From Basidiobolus meristosporus CBS 931.73 (taxonomy: Eukaryota > Basidiobolomycota > Basidiobolomycetes > Basidiobolales > Basidiobolaceae): a DNA stretch of 64,000 nt. The notes beneath the pieces were generated by a model. It made no database searches. It saw only the letters and a list, made by a program, of their open reading frames with translations, and was not told where the DNA came from. The translations under genes were made by a program, and so were the position numbers. This document shows, one piece after another, positions 9,857-21,769 of the stretch. Every line of letters begins with the position of its first letter. The first letter of the stretch is position 1. The stretch spans positions 1 through 64,000 of the forward strand of contig MCFE01000411.1 in assembly GCA_002104905.1 (NCBI GenBank), in the 5' to 3' direction.

Positions 9857-10826
9857 TTAACTGTTGCACTTGCTCCATTGGTTGTTGGCGCCCAGGAACG
9901 AGGTGAGCACACTGAGGTAGGGATGGTTGGTTAGTCTCGCACTGGCTGGCAATCATAGATGAATCTTTCACGTACCCTGCAAGGCCGATAACTCCCTCGT
10001 TGAGATTGACGTACTTCAATGCGCTGAGTGGAAGCAACAGGTCGACGGAATCGATAACGAACTGGGTGACAAGCTCCTTTCGGGCCCTAGAGGTGAACGG
10101 GATTAGATGTGGGGACGACGGGTAGCCGGGGGTCGGGAATTATACGTACGTGGTCAATGTTCGGAGCTTCTGGGATGTTTCCTCGTCCAGGGTTTGCACC
10201 TGCTCCTGCTTGACGGATTGAACCCGTTTGACCGTCTCGTACTGCAAGTAATGCTGGCGCAACTTGTACAGGTCTGAGATCCAGGCAAGGAGGATTCCGT
10301 AGAGCCAGAATCGATTCGCATTGTCGGTTATCTTCTTGGCGCTTTTGAATTTGTACATACCGACCATGTTCACCTAACGAGGGGATTAGTCTATCTCTGA
10401 GCCGGTCCTCGGCCGTGGTAAAAACCCCTGCTTACCCAACTGAGCATATCCAAGGTCAGGTAGGCTGCCATGGAGGCTGCCCTACCGATACTGCAAACAC
10501 GAAGCAGATCGTCTTGGATCGAGGTGGATTTGACCATGGTGTTGATCCATTCTATGGGCTTTCCTAGACGCAACACTTGGGGAGAGGAGGAATGGGTGTC
10601 AGCATAGGCTCCGAAGAGGACGAAATCAGGTGGACTTACATCTGCGGGCAACTGCAAGGTGAGCTTTCAGTTTGTCGTTGGCGAAAATGGCTTCTTTGCT
10701 GTATCCCTGGCGCACCAAGTACCAGGAGAAGAAGCGAGACAGGTACTGCAGCAGACGGTAGAACTTGTCCCTGCCGTTGGTGGTGGCGGAGTACTTGACG
10801 AAAGTGTTCACGACGGGGGAAGACAT
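9857..10826 (-). CDS. PEX11: Peroxisomal membrane protein Pex11 (peroxisome proliferation factor)
   Basis: Five exons (10826-10640, 10575-10436, 10373-10150, 10086-9976, 9911-9857) total 717 nt, 238 residues, all in phase. The N-terminus has TFVKYSATTNGRDKFYRLLQYLSRF, the amphipathic Pex11 helix that bends membranes. RLGKPIEWI and CSIGRAASMAAYLTLDMLSW follow, then KITDNANRFWLYGILLAWI and a C-terminal hydrophobic stretch ending GVLTSFLGANNQWSKCNS. Pex11 elongates and divides peroxisomes. It is in the same orientation as EMC1, 354 bases upstream of the EMC1 start. Confidence 0.93.
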
Positions 10827-11796
10827 GTTGGTGCTAAAAAAGCTTAGCTTCAGAGAGGATATGGAAAGCTGTTTGGTTGATGCAAAATACCCATTCTAAC
10901 TAGGTCGCTTTTATTGACAACTTCTATATGGAATCCCAGATTTGGTGTAACCAATGGCCATGAATCCCTCTCCGGGGTCACGTGCAGTCTAGATCGGGAG
11001 CTAGGGAGAAACCGACATTCGATTGTGGTTAGATGAAGCGGGCGGTGGTGCGAATGTGACAAATGGCTGGGATCTATGTCATTGCTAGAACAGAGGAGGC
11101 TCGTGAGGCGCTGCCGACGATGATTGCAAAGGTGCAAGCGGACAACTTCAGCGATGTGGGACAAACCCGGCCAGAGCTGGGTGCATATGAAAGGGTGATT
11201 TACTAATCGCACATGTGTCGTGTAACCCAACCAATCCCACGGCATGAAACCTCATTTGTTGCTCATCCTATCTAGAATGTTGACCGCTAATGCAGGTGGA
11301 TAATTGCCGGCCATGATGGTGCGTCAATAGCACAATAGTCGAGGTTGAACCCACGGTGGTCCACCTAATTTCTAAAGCCACATTATTGCTTCACCCGTCA
11401 TTGGACCATGATGCTACGTCATTCATACACCATCATAAATTGGTGATAGTCACAGTGATGTATCCGCTATTTTACTTCGCTCAAGGTTAGAAAATCGAGA
11501 TGGTGAGCTGGTACTTCCGGACAAATCCACTCATTCGTGTGTTGGTGTATGTTTTCAAATCCGTCATGTTCTACACGGAGCAGATGAAGAGAGGATATTC
11601 GTTGCTGAATCACGTGGAGTAGATGTCTTGGAAGTGATATGGTGAGTATTGAGTTAAAGTGAACCATGGGTTCTTTCTGTAGAATTTAGCAACATTGAGT
11701 ATTGTTGTGCATTGTGGAAGACCATGGAAAGATGTGCACAAACTTTAGTGTCTAACTATTCCTTAGCTGACCCAAGAAAATCACCTCCTGGCTTGG
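10827..11796. other. Gene-free stretch upstream of PEX11
   Basis: Moderate-GC intergenic DNA with several short ORFs but none with a recognisable motif. The PEX11 promoter must lie at its left end. I see no TATA box I would defend. Confidence 0.4.
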
Positions 11797-12127
11797 TGTT
11801 GTAAAATCCGTATTTCCACCTAAATATTCACCTAACTTAGTCACTTAGATCATTACCTTCATATCCTAGAGAATACTGACCAAATTCCTTGTTGGGATTT
11901 ACTTAGAATATTTACCCAGAACATGAAAATTAGATAAGTTGTCCAAACAGCCCCAAACTTTGCACACATGTTCTTGGGACCTTCCTTAACCTATTCTACA
12001 TGTTTGTAATGCCAAGACCAGGTAAAAGTATAAATACTACTTTTACATTCAATAAATCATTAAGTGAAAACCACATAATCTACTTGTTCTCCCAATCACT
12101 TCCAATATCTCCAAGACTCTTACAACA
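11797..12127 (+). repeat. Solo copia LTR (plus orientation)
   Basis: It starts TGTTGTAAAATCCG and ends CTCTTACAACA, with the same internal blocks as the LTRs further right (for example CCTTGTTGGGATTTACTTAG, and AAGTATAAATACTACTTTTAC holding a TATA box). At 331 bp it is about 18 bp shorter than the full LTRs. No copia coding sequence adjoins it, so it is a solo LTR. No 5-bp duplication is visible (CTTGG left, TATTG right). Confidence 0.8.
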
Positions 12128-12131
12128 TATT

Positions 12132-13015
12132 GTACATAAAAAGGTCCCAAGAACATGTGTACAAAGACTTTGGAGCTGTTGTATCCAAGAGATAGGTGTA
12201 ATAAAACTCTTGAATGCTTTAACTGAACCTAAGTGACAACTAGGTGCAGAATCTTAGAATTGTAAGTGAGTGGGAGAAATATTAGCAGAGAAATTCTGGT
12301 CTAATATTGGTCTTGTATATAGTGGGGTTTGGCTATAAAGGCAAAATAGTTGGTTTTCTATGCAGGCTAGGCTTGGTGTTCTTGGGTGTGCTAGGAATGC
12401 TAGGCTTGGGTAGAAACTAGAACACAATTATTGAATTCTTAATTTTGCTAAGACACAATCTTAATTTTGTTGAGACACACACTGAGCCAAAAGGTTCAGT
12501 AAACTTTATTTATACTTTTTTGATCAGGTTGAATTAGTAAGCACCAAGAGACTGGACTAATTGAAATCTGTTGGGGTGTTGATAGGTGCATAAGATATAT
12601 GAAAATTGCATCATTAATCAGCTAATGTCATGGCAACTGTTAAGTTGTTGGATAGATCTCAGATGACTAATCACCTGGGAAGGCTTGGCAGATAAATTGA
12701 TAAGGTCATAGTCATTTGAGTATTGATCAGGTGTGACAGCTAATGATAGATTCTGAGATGAGATAAAATAAACCATAACTGGGATTAGTTATGTTTGGGT
12801 TAGGGGAAATCAGTTAGGGTACTAGATTTTCTAACAGAGTAAAATTGGATAAGTCTTAAATGTTGATGCACTACATGAACAACATTCTGGATTACACTGT
12901 TCTGGGTACCTGAAAAAATTGGTGAAAATATTTCAAACTCCAACAAAGTGTAAGGGTCATAAGCTAGATCTAAGTGGCTGAGCTGTTGTAAAGCATCAGG
13001 TATACATACTTGGCT
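12132..13015 (-). repeat. Old minus-oriented copia LTR remnant split by another repeat
   Basis: Positions 12140-12176 (AAGGTCCCAAGAACATGTGT and onward) and 12895-13010 (TTCTGGGTACCTG, TGGTGAAAATATT, ATCTAAGTGGCT) match successive parts of the minus-strand copia LTR with many substitutions. The intervening 12177-12884 is the unrelated repeat described separately, so this LTR was present first. Confidence 0.5.
12177..12884. repeat. LTR-like dispersed repeat, copy 1 (about 0.7 kb)
   Basis: It is diverged but colinear with 44,320-45,009. Shared blocks include ATTCTGGTCTAATATTGGTC, TGTTGAGACACACA, CCAAAAGGTTCAGTA and AATCACCTGG. The termini TGTTG and CAACA and a TATA-like TTTATACTTTTTTGATC suggest an LTR of another retroelement. 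No coding capacity was found. Confidence 0.5.
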
Positions 13016-14554
13016 TGTACTCTCTTTGAAAACCCTATTATCTCCACAGTTACAAAGAGTTGTCAGATAAACTGACATGTTCACAACTTCATCTAGTTGA
13101 GAGCACTACAACAGTTAAGTGCATGAATAATCAGCTATATTTCTGCAACAGTCTCACCCTACTATTTATGCATATTATGTTGCAAGCTTTGGTAATCACA
13201 CCTAAATTCTCCATTAACATGGTCACTTGGATCAAAACTTATGAATGTTGGCATTTCTTGCCAGTAAAGTTTCAAAATATGATATAGGCAACCAAGTTCA
13301 TGTTAATATTCAAGTGTAAATATAAAATTTGCAACATAGTTCCCAATCCTTGTTACCAAGCGTTAGGGATTCTTTGTCTATTCAACCTTCCCCAATTGAG
13401 AGAAACCACTTGAAGCATATGATCCAAGTGGGATGTTTGTTTGTGTTCGAAGTGAAGTTGTACTATGCTAGGGATTTGCCAATTCGTGAGGCATGGCTTC
13501 AGCTTCTGGCTGGTGAACTAGTTACGTTACACAGATAAATTGGTGGATGAGCAATTCTTTGCAATGATTAATGGAGCCAATTATGGGCCATTGGAAGGGA
13601 TAAAAATGGAAGCATTGGCGATTTACCGCACTGCATTTCCTAAAAATTCATGGTTACCATACTCAGTGCTGAGGGGAGTCGACTGAATATCTTGACTCTG
13701 GACCTTCAATTGAGATAAGGTGGCTCTGACCGCACATTGGGATGTAGGGCATATTGACCGTTGTACTACTCTGTACACCAATTCTTGTTGTGATGGCTGT
13801 CGAGTATTGTAGGTAGCCGTATATACCACATTGGTTTCTATGCATACATGAGTTACTCCGCAAAATCTGCACAAACCAAGCCAAACATTGTCATCCAAAG
13901 TGAAAGGGTGGTGGAAATCCAACTATGCACTGGGCAAGGATCAATGCATTGATTCGATTGGAAATAAGCCCATTCTTCATTCGTACATCACATAAAGATA
14001 AGGTCCGATCCGAACAAATATGAGGATGCAACCTTTGGCGTGGCACAGGCTTTGCTGAATATCATAACCGTCGGCGTGGTACAGACCATCAAAGACGTGA
14101 AGGGTAGCATTAGCATGGAATCAAGATTGCCTGAATGAGTCATTGGCTCGAGATTGAGATTGGGAGCGGTATCGATTGGTTGCTTCACGCAGGGTACACA
14201 GTCTCGAGTATATATGGCTTAATATGCTCGATATGCCACATTTGTAGATGAATGCAACCCTGTCATAATCATTCATGAATCCCTTTCTTACGTATCTACC
14301 GCCTGGAATTACAAATCATCGCTTGCGTGATATCCGATAGATGCCCAACCCTCTTATCGGGTCATGTGGCCATGGCAAAGGCGGTACAGTAACTGATGCT
14401 TTTATTCAGCCGGGAAAGGGACAACGACAAGGATAGGGTTGGAAAGGGGAAAGTAATCGATGGGAATTATACAGCATGCTTCGCCAGAAGCCAATTAGCC
14501 AATAGTTGGGAGGGGGGAGGGTTCGAATATTTACGCTTTGGCAACGGGGGACGA
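13016..14554. other. Intergenic region with possible decayed coding pieces
   Basis: No confident gene. The plus strand has an open stretch at 13,541-13,684 (LVDEQFFAMINGANYGPLEG, then MEALAIYRTAFPKNSW) and another at 13,996-14,136 (KYEDATFGVAQALLNIITVG). They have protein-like composition and are flanked by stops and frame changes. They could be remnants of a gene I do not recognise. This stretch also holds the ZWF1 3' end. Confidence 0.3.
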
Positions 14555-16236
14555 TCATTTCTGGCGGGAGTGTCCATCATCGACCCAAATGTACTCCTGT
14601 CTGTCTCTCTCGAAACCGTGGCTTTCTATGAATTGTTGCGCCTCGGTTGGACCACGTGATCCGTAGGTGTACTTCAATGGCTCGATGTGCTCTCTTTCGA
14701 TTTGGTGGAGAATAGGAGTAAAGATTCTCCAGGCCTCATCCAGTTCATCATCACGAACGAAGTTCGAGTGATCCCCTTGTAACGCGTCCAAGATCAACGC
14801 CTCGTAGGCCTCGGGGATTCTGACGTCGGAGAATCGGCGTCTGTAGCTAAGATCGAGCTCGGAGATCACCGTGTCCATAGAGAGGCCGGGCTTCTTGTTG
14901 GTGATCTTCATGTAGACCGCCTCGTTGGGTTGCACTCGGATGACCAGCTCGTTGCGGGAATGGTTGGGGAAGATGCAGTTCTCGACGTCTCGGAATTGGA
15001 TTCGAATCTCCGCCTTCTGCTCGTTGAGCGCTTTGCCACACTTCAAGATGAATGGGATGCCCTTCCATCTCTCGTTGTTGACGAACATCGAGGCAACGGC
15101 GTAAGTGGGGGTGTTGGATCCCTTGGGCACGGTCTCGTCATCCAAGTAGCCGGGTTTGGAGCCATCCTCACTACCGACGTACTGTCCGATCAAGATGTTG
15201 TCCTTGGTGATGGGTTCAATGTACTTCAACACATCCACTTTGGCGGTACGAATGTCTTCGGCATCCAGAGAGGCTGGGCTCTCCATGGCAACAAGAGAGA
15301 GGATCTGTAGAAGATCTGGAGCATCAAGCAGCGTTAGGCCAGGTCTATGGAGTTGGAGGGAACTTGGGAAATGACTTACGATTTTGCATGACATCACGAA
15401 TGATTCCGAACTCGTCGAAATATCCACCGCGTCCCTCGGTACCAAATGGTTCCTTGAACGTGATCTGGACATTGTCGATATACTGACGATTCCAGATCGC
15501 ACCCAAGAAGACGTTGGCAAAGCGAAGAGACATGATGTTCTTGACCATCTCCTTGCCCAGGTAGTGATCGATACGGTAGATCTAGGGAAGACCGGAGCTA
15601 TATTAGAAGGATGTCCATGACAACGCTTATCTATCGGATCAGGAACCTACCTCCTCCTCCTTGAAGCAAGCGCCCAACGCGTTCAACAGAACCTTGGAAG
15701 AGTCGAAGTCCTTGCCGAAGGGTTTCTCTACGATAAGGCGGTTGGAACCCTGGGTGGTATATACATTTTTCTTGACCTGTTGGGCCACAGGAATGAATAC
15801 GGAGGGGGGAAGAGCCATGTAGAAGACCCGGTTGGTGTTCTTCCTCTCGCCGGCAAGCTCCTCGAGGTATTGGTTCAGCTTCTGGAACGAGGCGTCCTCG
15901 TCATACTGACCGCTGATGTAATGGAGATGCTCCAAAAAGCCGTCGACCAGGTTGCGCTCACTGGGGATGAACTTCAGGTAGGAGGCGATACGCTTCTTGA
16001 ACTCGTCAAGCTCAAGATGGGAGCGAGCGTAGCCGACGATGTGGGTGTCTCTGGAGAGGAACCGGTTTCTGTAAAGGCCGAACAGGGCAGGGTAGGTCTT
16101 CTTTTTGGCCAAGTCTCCGGAGGCTCCGAATACTACAAGGACAAAGGAAAGTCAATATGCGGTCCCCACCAGGGAAGAAGTATCGATAAGGCTACCCACC
16201 CACAATCACTGTGCTCTCTTGCGTAAGGTTGGTCAT
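14555..16236 (-). CDS. ZWF1: Glucose-6-phosphate 1-dehydrogenase
   Basis: Four exons (16236-16200, 16132-15651, 15581-15380, 15315-14555) give 1482 nt, 493 residues, the normal fungal length. The Rossmann NADP site [10 protein letters not shown] is at residues 15-24, EKPFGKD at 148-154 and the active-site signature RIDHYLGKE at 176-184, with His179 as the expected substrate-contact residue. The C-terminal domain carries [12 protein letters not shown] and [16 protein letters not shown]. The enzyme oxidises glucose-6-phosphate to 6-phosphogluconolactone in the cytosol, making NADPH at the entry to the oxidative pentose phosphate pathway. Exon 1 encodes only 12 residues before the first intron; its GTGGGT donor and in-phase junction (VIVVFGASG) support it. 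A CRE-like palindrome lies 278 bases upstream. Confidence 0.97.
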
Positions 16237-16501
16237 CCTAAGCGGGGGTGGAGGAAGGATAAACGGTCGAGGGGAATGAATGAGTAGAGCGCTGGAGGAA
16301 ATTAGGAATTTATGGAATCCGTTACGAAACCGATATAAAAGCCTGGTGCATAATGGGGGCCCAAATCTGACCTTCTCTCCACCCTCACCCTCACCCTCGT
16401 CCTGGTCCTCATCTCGCCAAATATGGGAATCTCGGATTGTCCGTGGTTTGCTGATGGCAATCACCCGCTTGAGCGCATTGAAAAAAATCCATTCGTCATT
16501 G

Positions 16502-16525
16502 CCAATCGGTCTGGGTGACGTCACC
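16502..16525. promoter_or_regulatory. CCAAT box and CRE palindrome upstream of ZWF1
   Basis: GGTGACGTCACC (16,514-16,525) is a perfect 12-base palindrome containing TGACGTCA, the consensus for ATF/CREB-type bZIP factors. CCAAT lies at 16,502-16,506. Both lie about 280-300 bases upstream of the ZWF1 start. Stress-linked bZIP control of NADPH supply is plausible but inferred. Confidence 0.55.
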
Positions 16526-18570
16526 TGACTCTTCACCATGGGTCGCACCGCTGGTGACAAGGATAAGCAGCATTTGACATGTCTGTCACACGCGAGGCAT
16601 ATCTACGGGTTAGAGTTTGTGTGGGCAGATAGATTGGCCAACAAATCGCCATTACTAATCAATTGGAGATGTGGTTCGATTCGGGTTGGCTGGATTTCTT
16701 TGGAAGTCCAGCGAACCGGGAATTCATGCGAGATTTGGGAATGGCTTGGAGTTGGTAAGCGATGGGCCGGCCGATAAGCACTGCGGTTTGCCCGGACAAT
16801 TTTCCATTACTCATCACCAACCTTATCACGGCAATAGTGGTGCAAAGGCCAATTTGGCTTCCGTCGCCGTATCGGTCCCCCGGGATACTGAGGTGGCGTG
16901 ATCAGAAATTCCATGCCCCGGGTAATCTGCTCTGATCGGTGCGGTCGTGAGAGCCTGCCTTGGGTGCTTGCTTGACTGATGTGTGTGTGTTTGTAAGGGA
17001 CGGTTATTTATCTCTCGTGCAGCGCGTGGCCCAATCATGTGCAATCCAGTCCTCTCTTGTCTAGCACCTAATGGTCCGCAAGCAGTCGTGCGTATCGATG
17101 ACCTCTGGATTTCAACTGCCACGGGGATTTTCTTGAGATCCACATGGTGCACAAGTCTGGATGGACCACCGCCTCTTTCTGCCTTCATGGCCAAAGGCGC
17201 TACTCAGAAGCTCCGGTATAGATTGAGGACATGACTGGACTGACTTTTGCGGAGGCTTCATTTCCGGTTTTTTCATTTGGATATGACGAGATGATCGACG
17301 AGCAATCTCCGGTCGGGCAATACGTTCCGTCGTGTGAATGGGACAGGGGAAGTGGATGTGGAAGTGGATGTGGAGAGCGACTGTGCAGCGATTCCCATAC
17401 CGGCTGTCATCGACTGCGCTTGCCGTCCACCTTGGTGCCTTCTCTCCAAAATCGATCCCAGGGTGCAGTCACCGAACCCCTCCAATACATGACGGCGAAA
17501 TCGACAAGATCTCATTTCCCCGAAATGGTTGGAAATGGTAAATAAATGCTCGGTTCCTCAACCAACCACGTTTGAGGCCCAAATGGGCTTGTTCACCCGT
17601 CGCATATTCTCCACCGATTTATCGGTAGATTGGCTGACATATCTTGGGCCGTAGCAGATAGCTAGAGTGGACCACCTGCCGACTTCCACGAGACGATCGT
17701 GTGGAAGGCCCTAGAACATTGGGGGCTGGTTTCCGCAGCGGTTGGCGGAGCTTGGAATCGTATCTGACGAGGTGCGACTGCCAAAATAAGCATGAAACCA
17801 AGGTACACGGTTCGGCAAAGTCTGCATTCATCACCCTTCGCCCAGCCGATTTTGCTGTACGCGTTATCTGGTGTGAAGAACTGGACTCCCATCCCAGCGG
17901 ATGTAGTCCCGGCTCTCTTCGGAAATGGTTGGTCCTGGCCCGTTTGAATTTCATCCGGTTCCCACTCACTCACGACGGAAAGTGGCACCATGGGTGGTTT
18001 GTTGGGTTTACTGACAACCATACGACGGCTAAACCTTCTCCCGGAATCATCTATCCTGGGTTAGCTTTTAGAAGTGGGTTTCAATGTCTTGAAAGTGAAA
18101 AATTTCCGGCATCAGTCAAGAGGCCTGATTCGTCAGTTATGCGGGTGTGACTCCAGGTACTGGGAAGACGCTGTTACTTTATTGTATAGAGGTACTTTTG
18201 GTCAAGCTCTTGAATCGCGGCTAATGTCCGAAGTCCCTGGGGATGATCTCTGTCCCAATGTGTCCACATTTCAGCTAAAAATTAAAAAAAAAAAAGATTC
18301 CGTCATAGTTTGGACAATGCTCATGTTGGTGCTAAGAAATACCCTTCTGTCACAATACCGCCATCAGCGCTAGCTATGGGGATTCAAAGGTATGGGGTAT
18401 TTTGATTACCAAGCTTGGTCCCAAGGCTACTCATAGATTTCAAAATTCTTCTCTACTGATTCTCAAATCGCTGGTTTCTTAACCCATGTTGAGCTTATAA
18501 TCTATGGGCTAGCTCTCGAAGCTAGAAAAGTTTCTGGTGCTGTTATGATAGTTGTGGGGATACTTATAAT
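16526..18570. other. Gene-free stretch at the edge of the transposon block
   Basis: About 2 kb with no gene I recognise. A 149-codon plus-strand ORF (17,701-18,150) has no family motif. A short GGAAGTGGATGT direct repeat lies at about 17,346-17,372. Around 18,570-18,595, GGGAGAACAAGTTGATCATATGG resembles a fragment of the copia LTR. Base composition drops sharply in GC after about 18,250. Confidence 0.4.
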
Positions 18571-18604
18571 CACTGGGAGAACAAGTTGATCATATGGTTA
18601 TTAC

Positions 18605-18953
18605 TGTTGTAAGAGTCTTGGATATATTGGAAGTGATTGGGAGAACAAGTAGATTATGTGGTTTTCACTTAATGATTTATTGAATGTAAAAGTGGTATTT
18701 ATACTTTTACCCGGTCTTGGCATAAAAAACACGTAGAATAGGTTAAGAAAGGTCCCAAGAACATGTGTGCAAAGTTTGGGGCTGTTTGGACAACTTTGAG
18801 AATTTTGATGTTCTGGTTTCCTGGTATTTTGGTGAAAATATTCTAAGTAAATCCCAACAAGGAATTTGGTCAGTATTCTCTAGGATTTGAAGGTAATGAT
18901 CTAAGTGACTAAGTTAGGTGAATATTTAGGTGGAATTACAAATTTTTACTACA
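18605..18953 (-). repeat. 3' LTR of copia A
   Basis: 349 bp, TGTTGTAAGAGTC...TTTTTACTACA on the plus strand. It is preceded on the element strand by the polypurine tract GAGTGGGAG. A TATA box lies in ACTTTTACATTC-type U3 sequence. Confidence 0.85.
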
Positions 18954-18961
18954 CTCCCACT

Positions 18962-21760
18962 CAGCTAAATGTTCATACTGACTAGTCCTAATTCTGACCT
19001 AAGATATTCAAACTTGTCTCTAGCTAATGGTTTGGTAAATATGTCTGCAATCATTTCATCTGTAGGACAGTAAACTAAGCTAACTAAGTTATTTTCTATA
19101 GCTTCACGTATGAAATGATGTCTAATATCTATGTGCTTGGTTCTAGCATGAAAAGTTGGATTTCTACCTAATTGTATACATCCTTGATTATATTGAAATA
19201 AAGCAATAGGCATTTTTTGACATAGGCCTAAATCTGTAAAAGGCTTTCTTAACCACATTGCTTTTTTTTGTAGCTTCACAGGCTGCCATATACTCTGCCT
19301 CTGTGGTAGAAAGTACTACAGTTGGTTGCTTTCTTGAATTCCATGAAATTGCTCCTTTACAGTAAAGAAAGGTGTATCCTGTGGTGGATCTTCTGTCTTC
19401 TAAATTCTGTCCCCAATCAGCATCAGAGTATCCCACAAGATCCTGTTCTGAATCCTTATAAGTGTATCTTAGGCTGATATCAGCAGTTCCTTTTAGGTAT
19501 CTAAAAATCCGCTTAACTGCTGCAATATGATCAAATCCACTGTTCTGATTATGTTGGCTGACAACTCCCACCAAATATGAGATATCTGGACATGTTCCAA
19601 GCATGATATACAGCAGACTGCTGGCCATAGATTACTAAGGAAAGTCAGGGCTTTCAGATGGCACCAAGCTCTCTTGATTTGGTTGTGTTTTGATCAAGTT
19701 AAGGTTTGTCTCCATTGGGGTAGCTGCTGGTTTACAGTCTTCCATTTTTTACTTCTTTAGTATATCTTGAATATACTTGGATTGGCTTGGGATGATAGTC
19801 TGGGTACATCTGTCTATGGACAACTTAATCCCTAAGTAGTAACTGAGTTCTCCTATATTGAACATCTTGAACTCCTTAGATAGGCTGGATTTAGTCTCTT
19901 CCAATGTTTCTAGGTTATTGGCAGCTATAATAAGATCTTCCACATATAGAGCTAATAGAACTGGATTTGCTATCTTCTGGCTTATAGTATATACTATAGT
20001 CAGCATTACTCCTTTGGAAACTCAAAGATTCCAAATAAGAGTCTTTCTTGCAATTCCAGGCTCTAGGTGATTGTCTGAGACCATATAGTGACTTTTTAAG
20101 CTTGCAGACCAAATGGGGGTTATCTTGGTCACAAACCCGTCAGGCTGGTCCATATACATGTCCTCATCAAGTTCTCCATTCAAATATGCAGTTTTTATAT
20201 CCATTTGATGAAGAGAAAACTTATATTTGGCTGCAATAACCAATATTAATATGATGGAATTAAACTTGGCTACAGGTGCAAAGGTCTCAGTATAGTCAGG
20301 TCCTTTTGTTTGAGAGTATCCTTTGGCTACAAGTCTTGCTTTGTATCTTTCAATTGTACCATCAGCCTTGTATGTTGTCTTGAAGACCCATCTGCATCCA
20401 ATTGATTTTTGGTTGATTGGTAATTTGACTAAGTCCCAAGTTTGATTTTCCATCAGGGCCATATATTCCTCAGTCATTGCAGATCTCCAAAACTTTGTCT
20501 GAGGGCTATTTAGGGCCTCTTTTACAGTCTGGGGCTTATCAATATGGACTGAATAGGCATAGGCTAAGTTTGTACCCTCATCAGTATAGTAATTTGGGCT
20601 ATTTCTTGTCCAATTGGATCTCCTGGCATTTGATACTGGAATGATCTCTTCTGGGATATTCCTGGGCACTGATTCTGGCTGAACCATGGTTGCAGAGTCC
20701 TCTGGAGTGAAAAATTTTCATTGTTTTGCTCCAATTCAATCCTGACAATTGGTGGACTTGAGATCAAATTTTTGTCATCATCTGATGTCATTTTTTGTGA
20801 ATATTTTGAATTTTCATCAAACAACACATCCCTGGACTTGAACAGCTTCTTTGCTTTGGTATTGTAGAGTCTGTATGCCTTACTCTCATTGCAGTGGCCC
20901 AAAAATATGCATTTTACACTTTTTGGCTCAAATTTTGATTGATTTCTGGGCAGTTTCTTGGCATATGCTGTACACCCAAATATTTTAGATGTTCTGCACT
21001 TGGCCTGTATCCATGCCATGCTTCAAATGGAGTAGAGTCATGAAGTATTCTGTTATAACTCCTGTTTTTCAGATATACAGCAGTGGCAACTGATTCCGCC
21101 CAAAAATCATAGGATAATTTTTGATCATGGATTATAGATCTTGCCATATCAATTATTGATCTGTTAGCATGTTCTGCTACTCCATTTTGCTGTGGGGAGT
21201 ATGGTACAGTAGTCTCTTGCTTTATCCCATGAATTTTGCAAAAGTGGATGAAGAGTTTTGAGGTATATTCTACACCATTGTTAGAGTGTATTTTCTTGAT
21301 TTTTTAACCAGTTTCTCTCTCCACCATGACTTTAAACTCCCTGAGCTTAGACAGAGCTTCTTCCTTTCTCTTCATGAAGTAGAACTATGTGTATCTTGTA
21401 TAATTATCAACAAAAGTGATTAAATACTTCATCCCACCTAAGGATAAATTTTGCATGGGTCCACACACATCTGAGTGAATAACTACTTCTGGTACATAGA
21501 GTACTTCTTTAAAGGTCAGTGTATGACTTCCTTCACTGCATCTAAGGTTTACTTGGAGAGTTCCTTCTCCTACTGCATCAAGTGTTCTATTGTCACCCAT
21601 GAAAACCTTCTTAATTGGAATTTCTTGATATTGGGTAAAAAGTTCTTTTTGGTGTGTAAAGTGTTGAGATGCTCCAGAGTCTATATGCCACATTTGAGAA
21701 TCCTTGCTTGTGGTCATATTTAGTGAATAGTCTATCTTCAGTTGTTGCAGCATATCCATA
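18962..21760 (-). pseudogene. Copia A pol remnant (protease, integrase, RT, RNase H)
   Basis: The protease motif DSGASQHF is near 21,670. Integrase has HSDVCGPM and QQNGVAEHANRSIID, but the N-terminal zinc domain is deleted. RT has [16 protein letters not shown], and its catalytic YVDD reads YVED at about 19,940. RNase H retains SDADWGQN, TTEAEYMAACEA and the C-terminal IADIFTKPLARDKFEYLRS. At least four frameshifts or stops split it. The D-to-E change at the RT active site would cripple polymerisation even without them. Confidence 0.85.
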
Positions 21761-21769
21761 TTCAGGCTT

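Noticed and set aside
14930-16226. Plus-strand frames of 126 and 148 codons
   Set aside because: Antisense shadows of ZWF1 exons.
17701-18150. 149-codon plus-strand frame
   Set aside because: No recognisable domain, no splice or promoter support, and competing frames on the other strand of similar length; left as intergenic.
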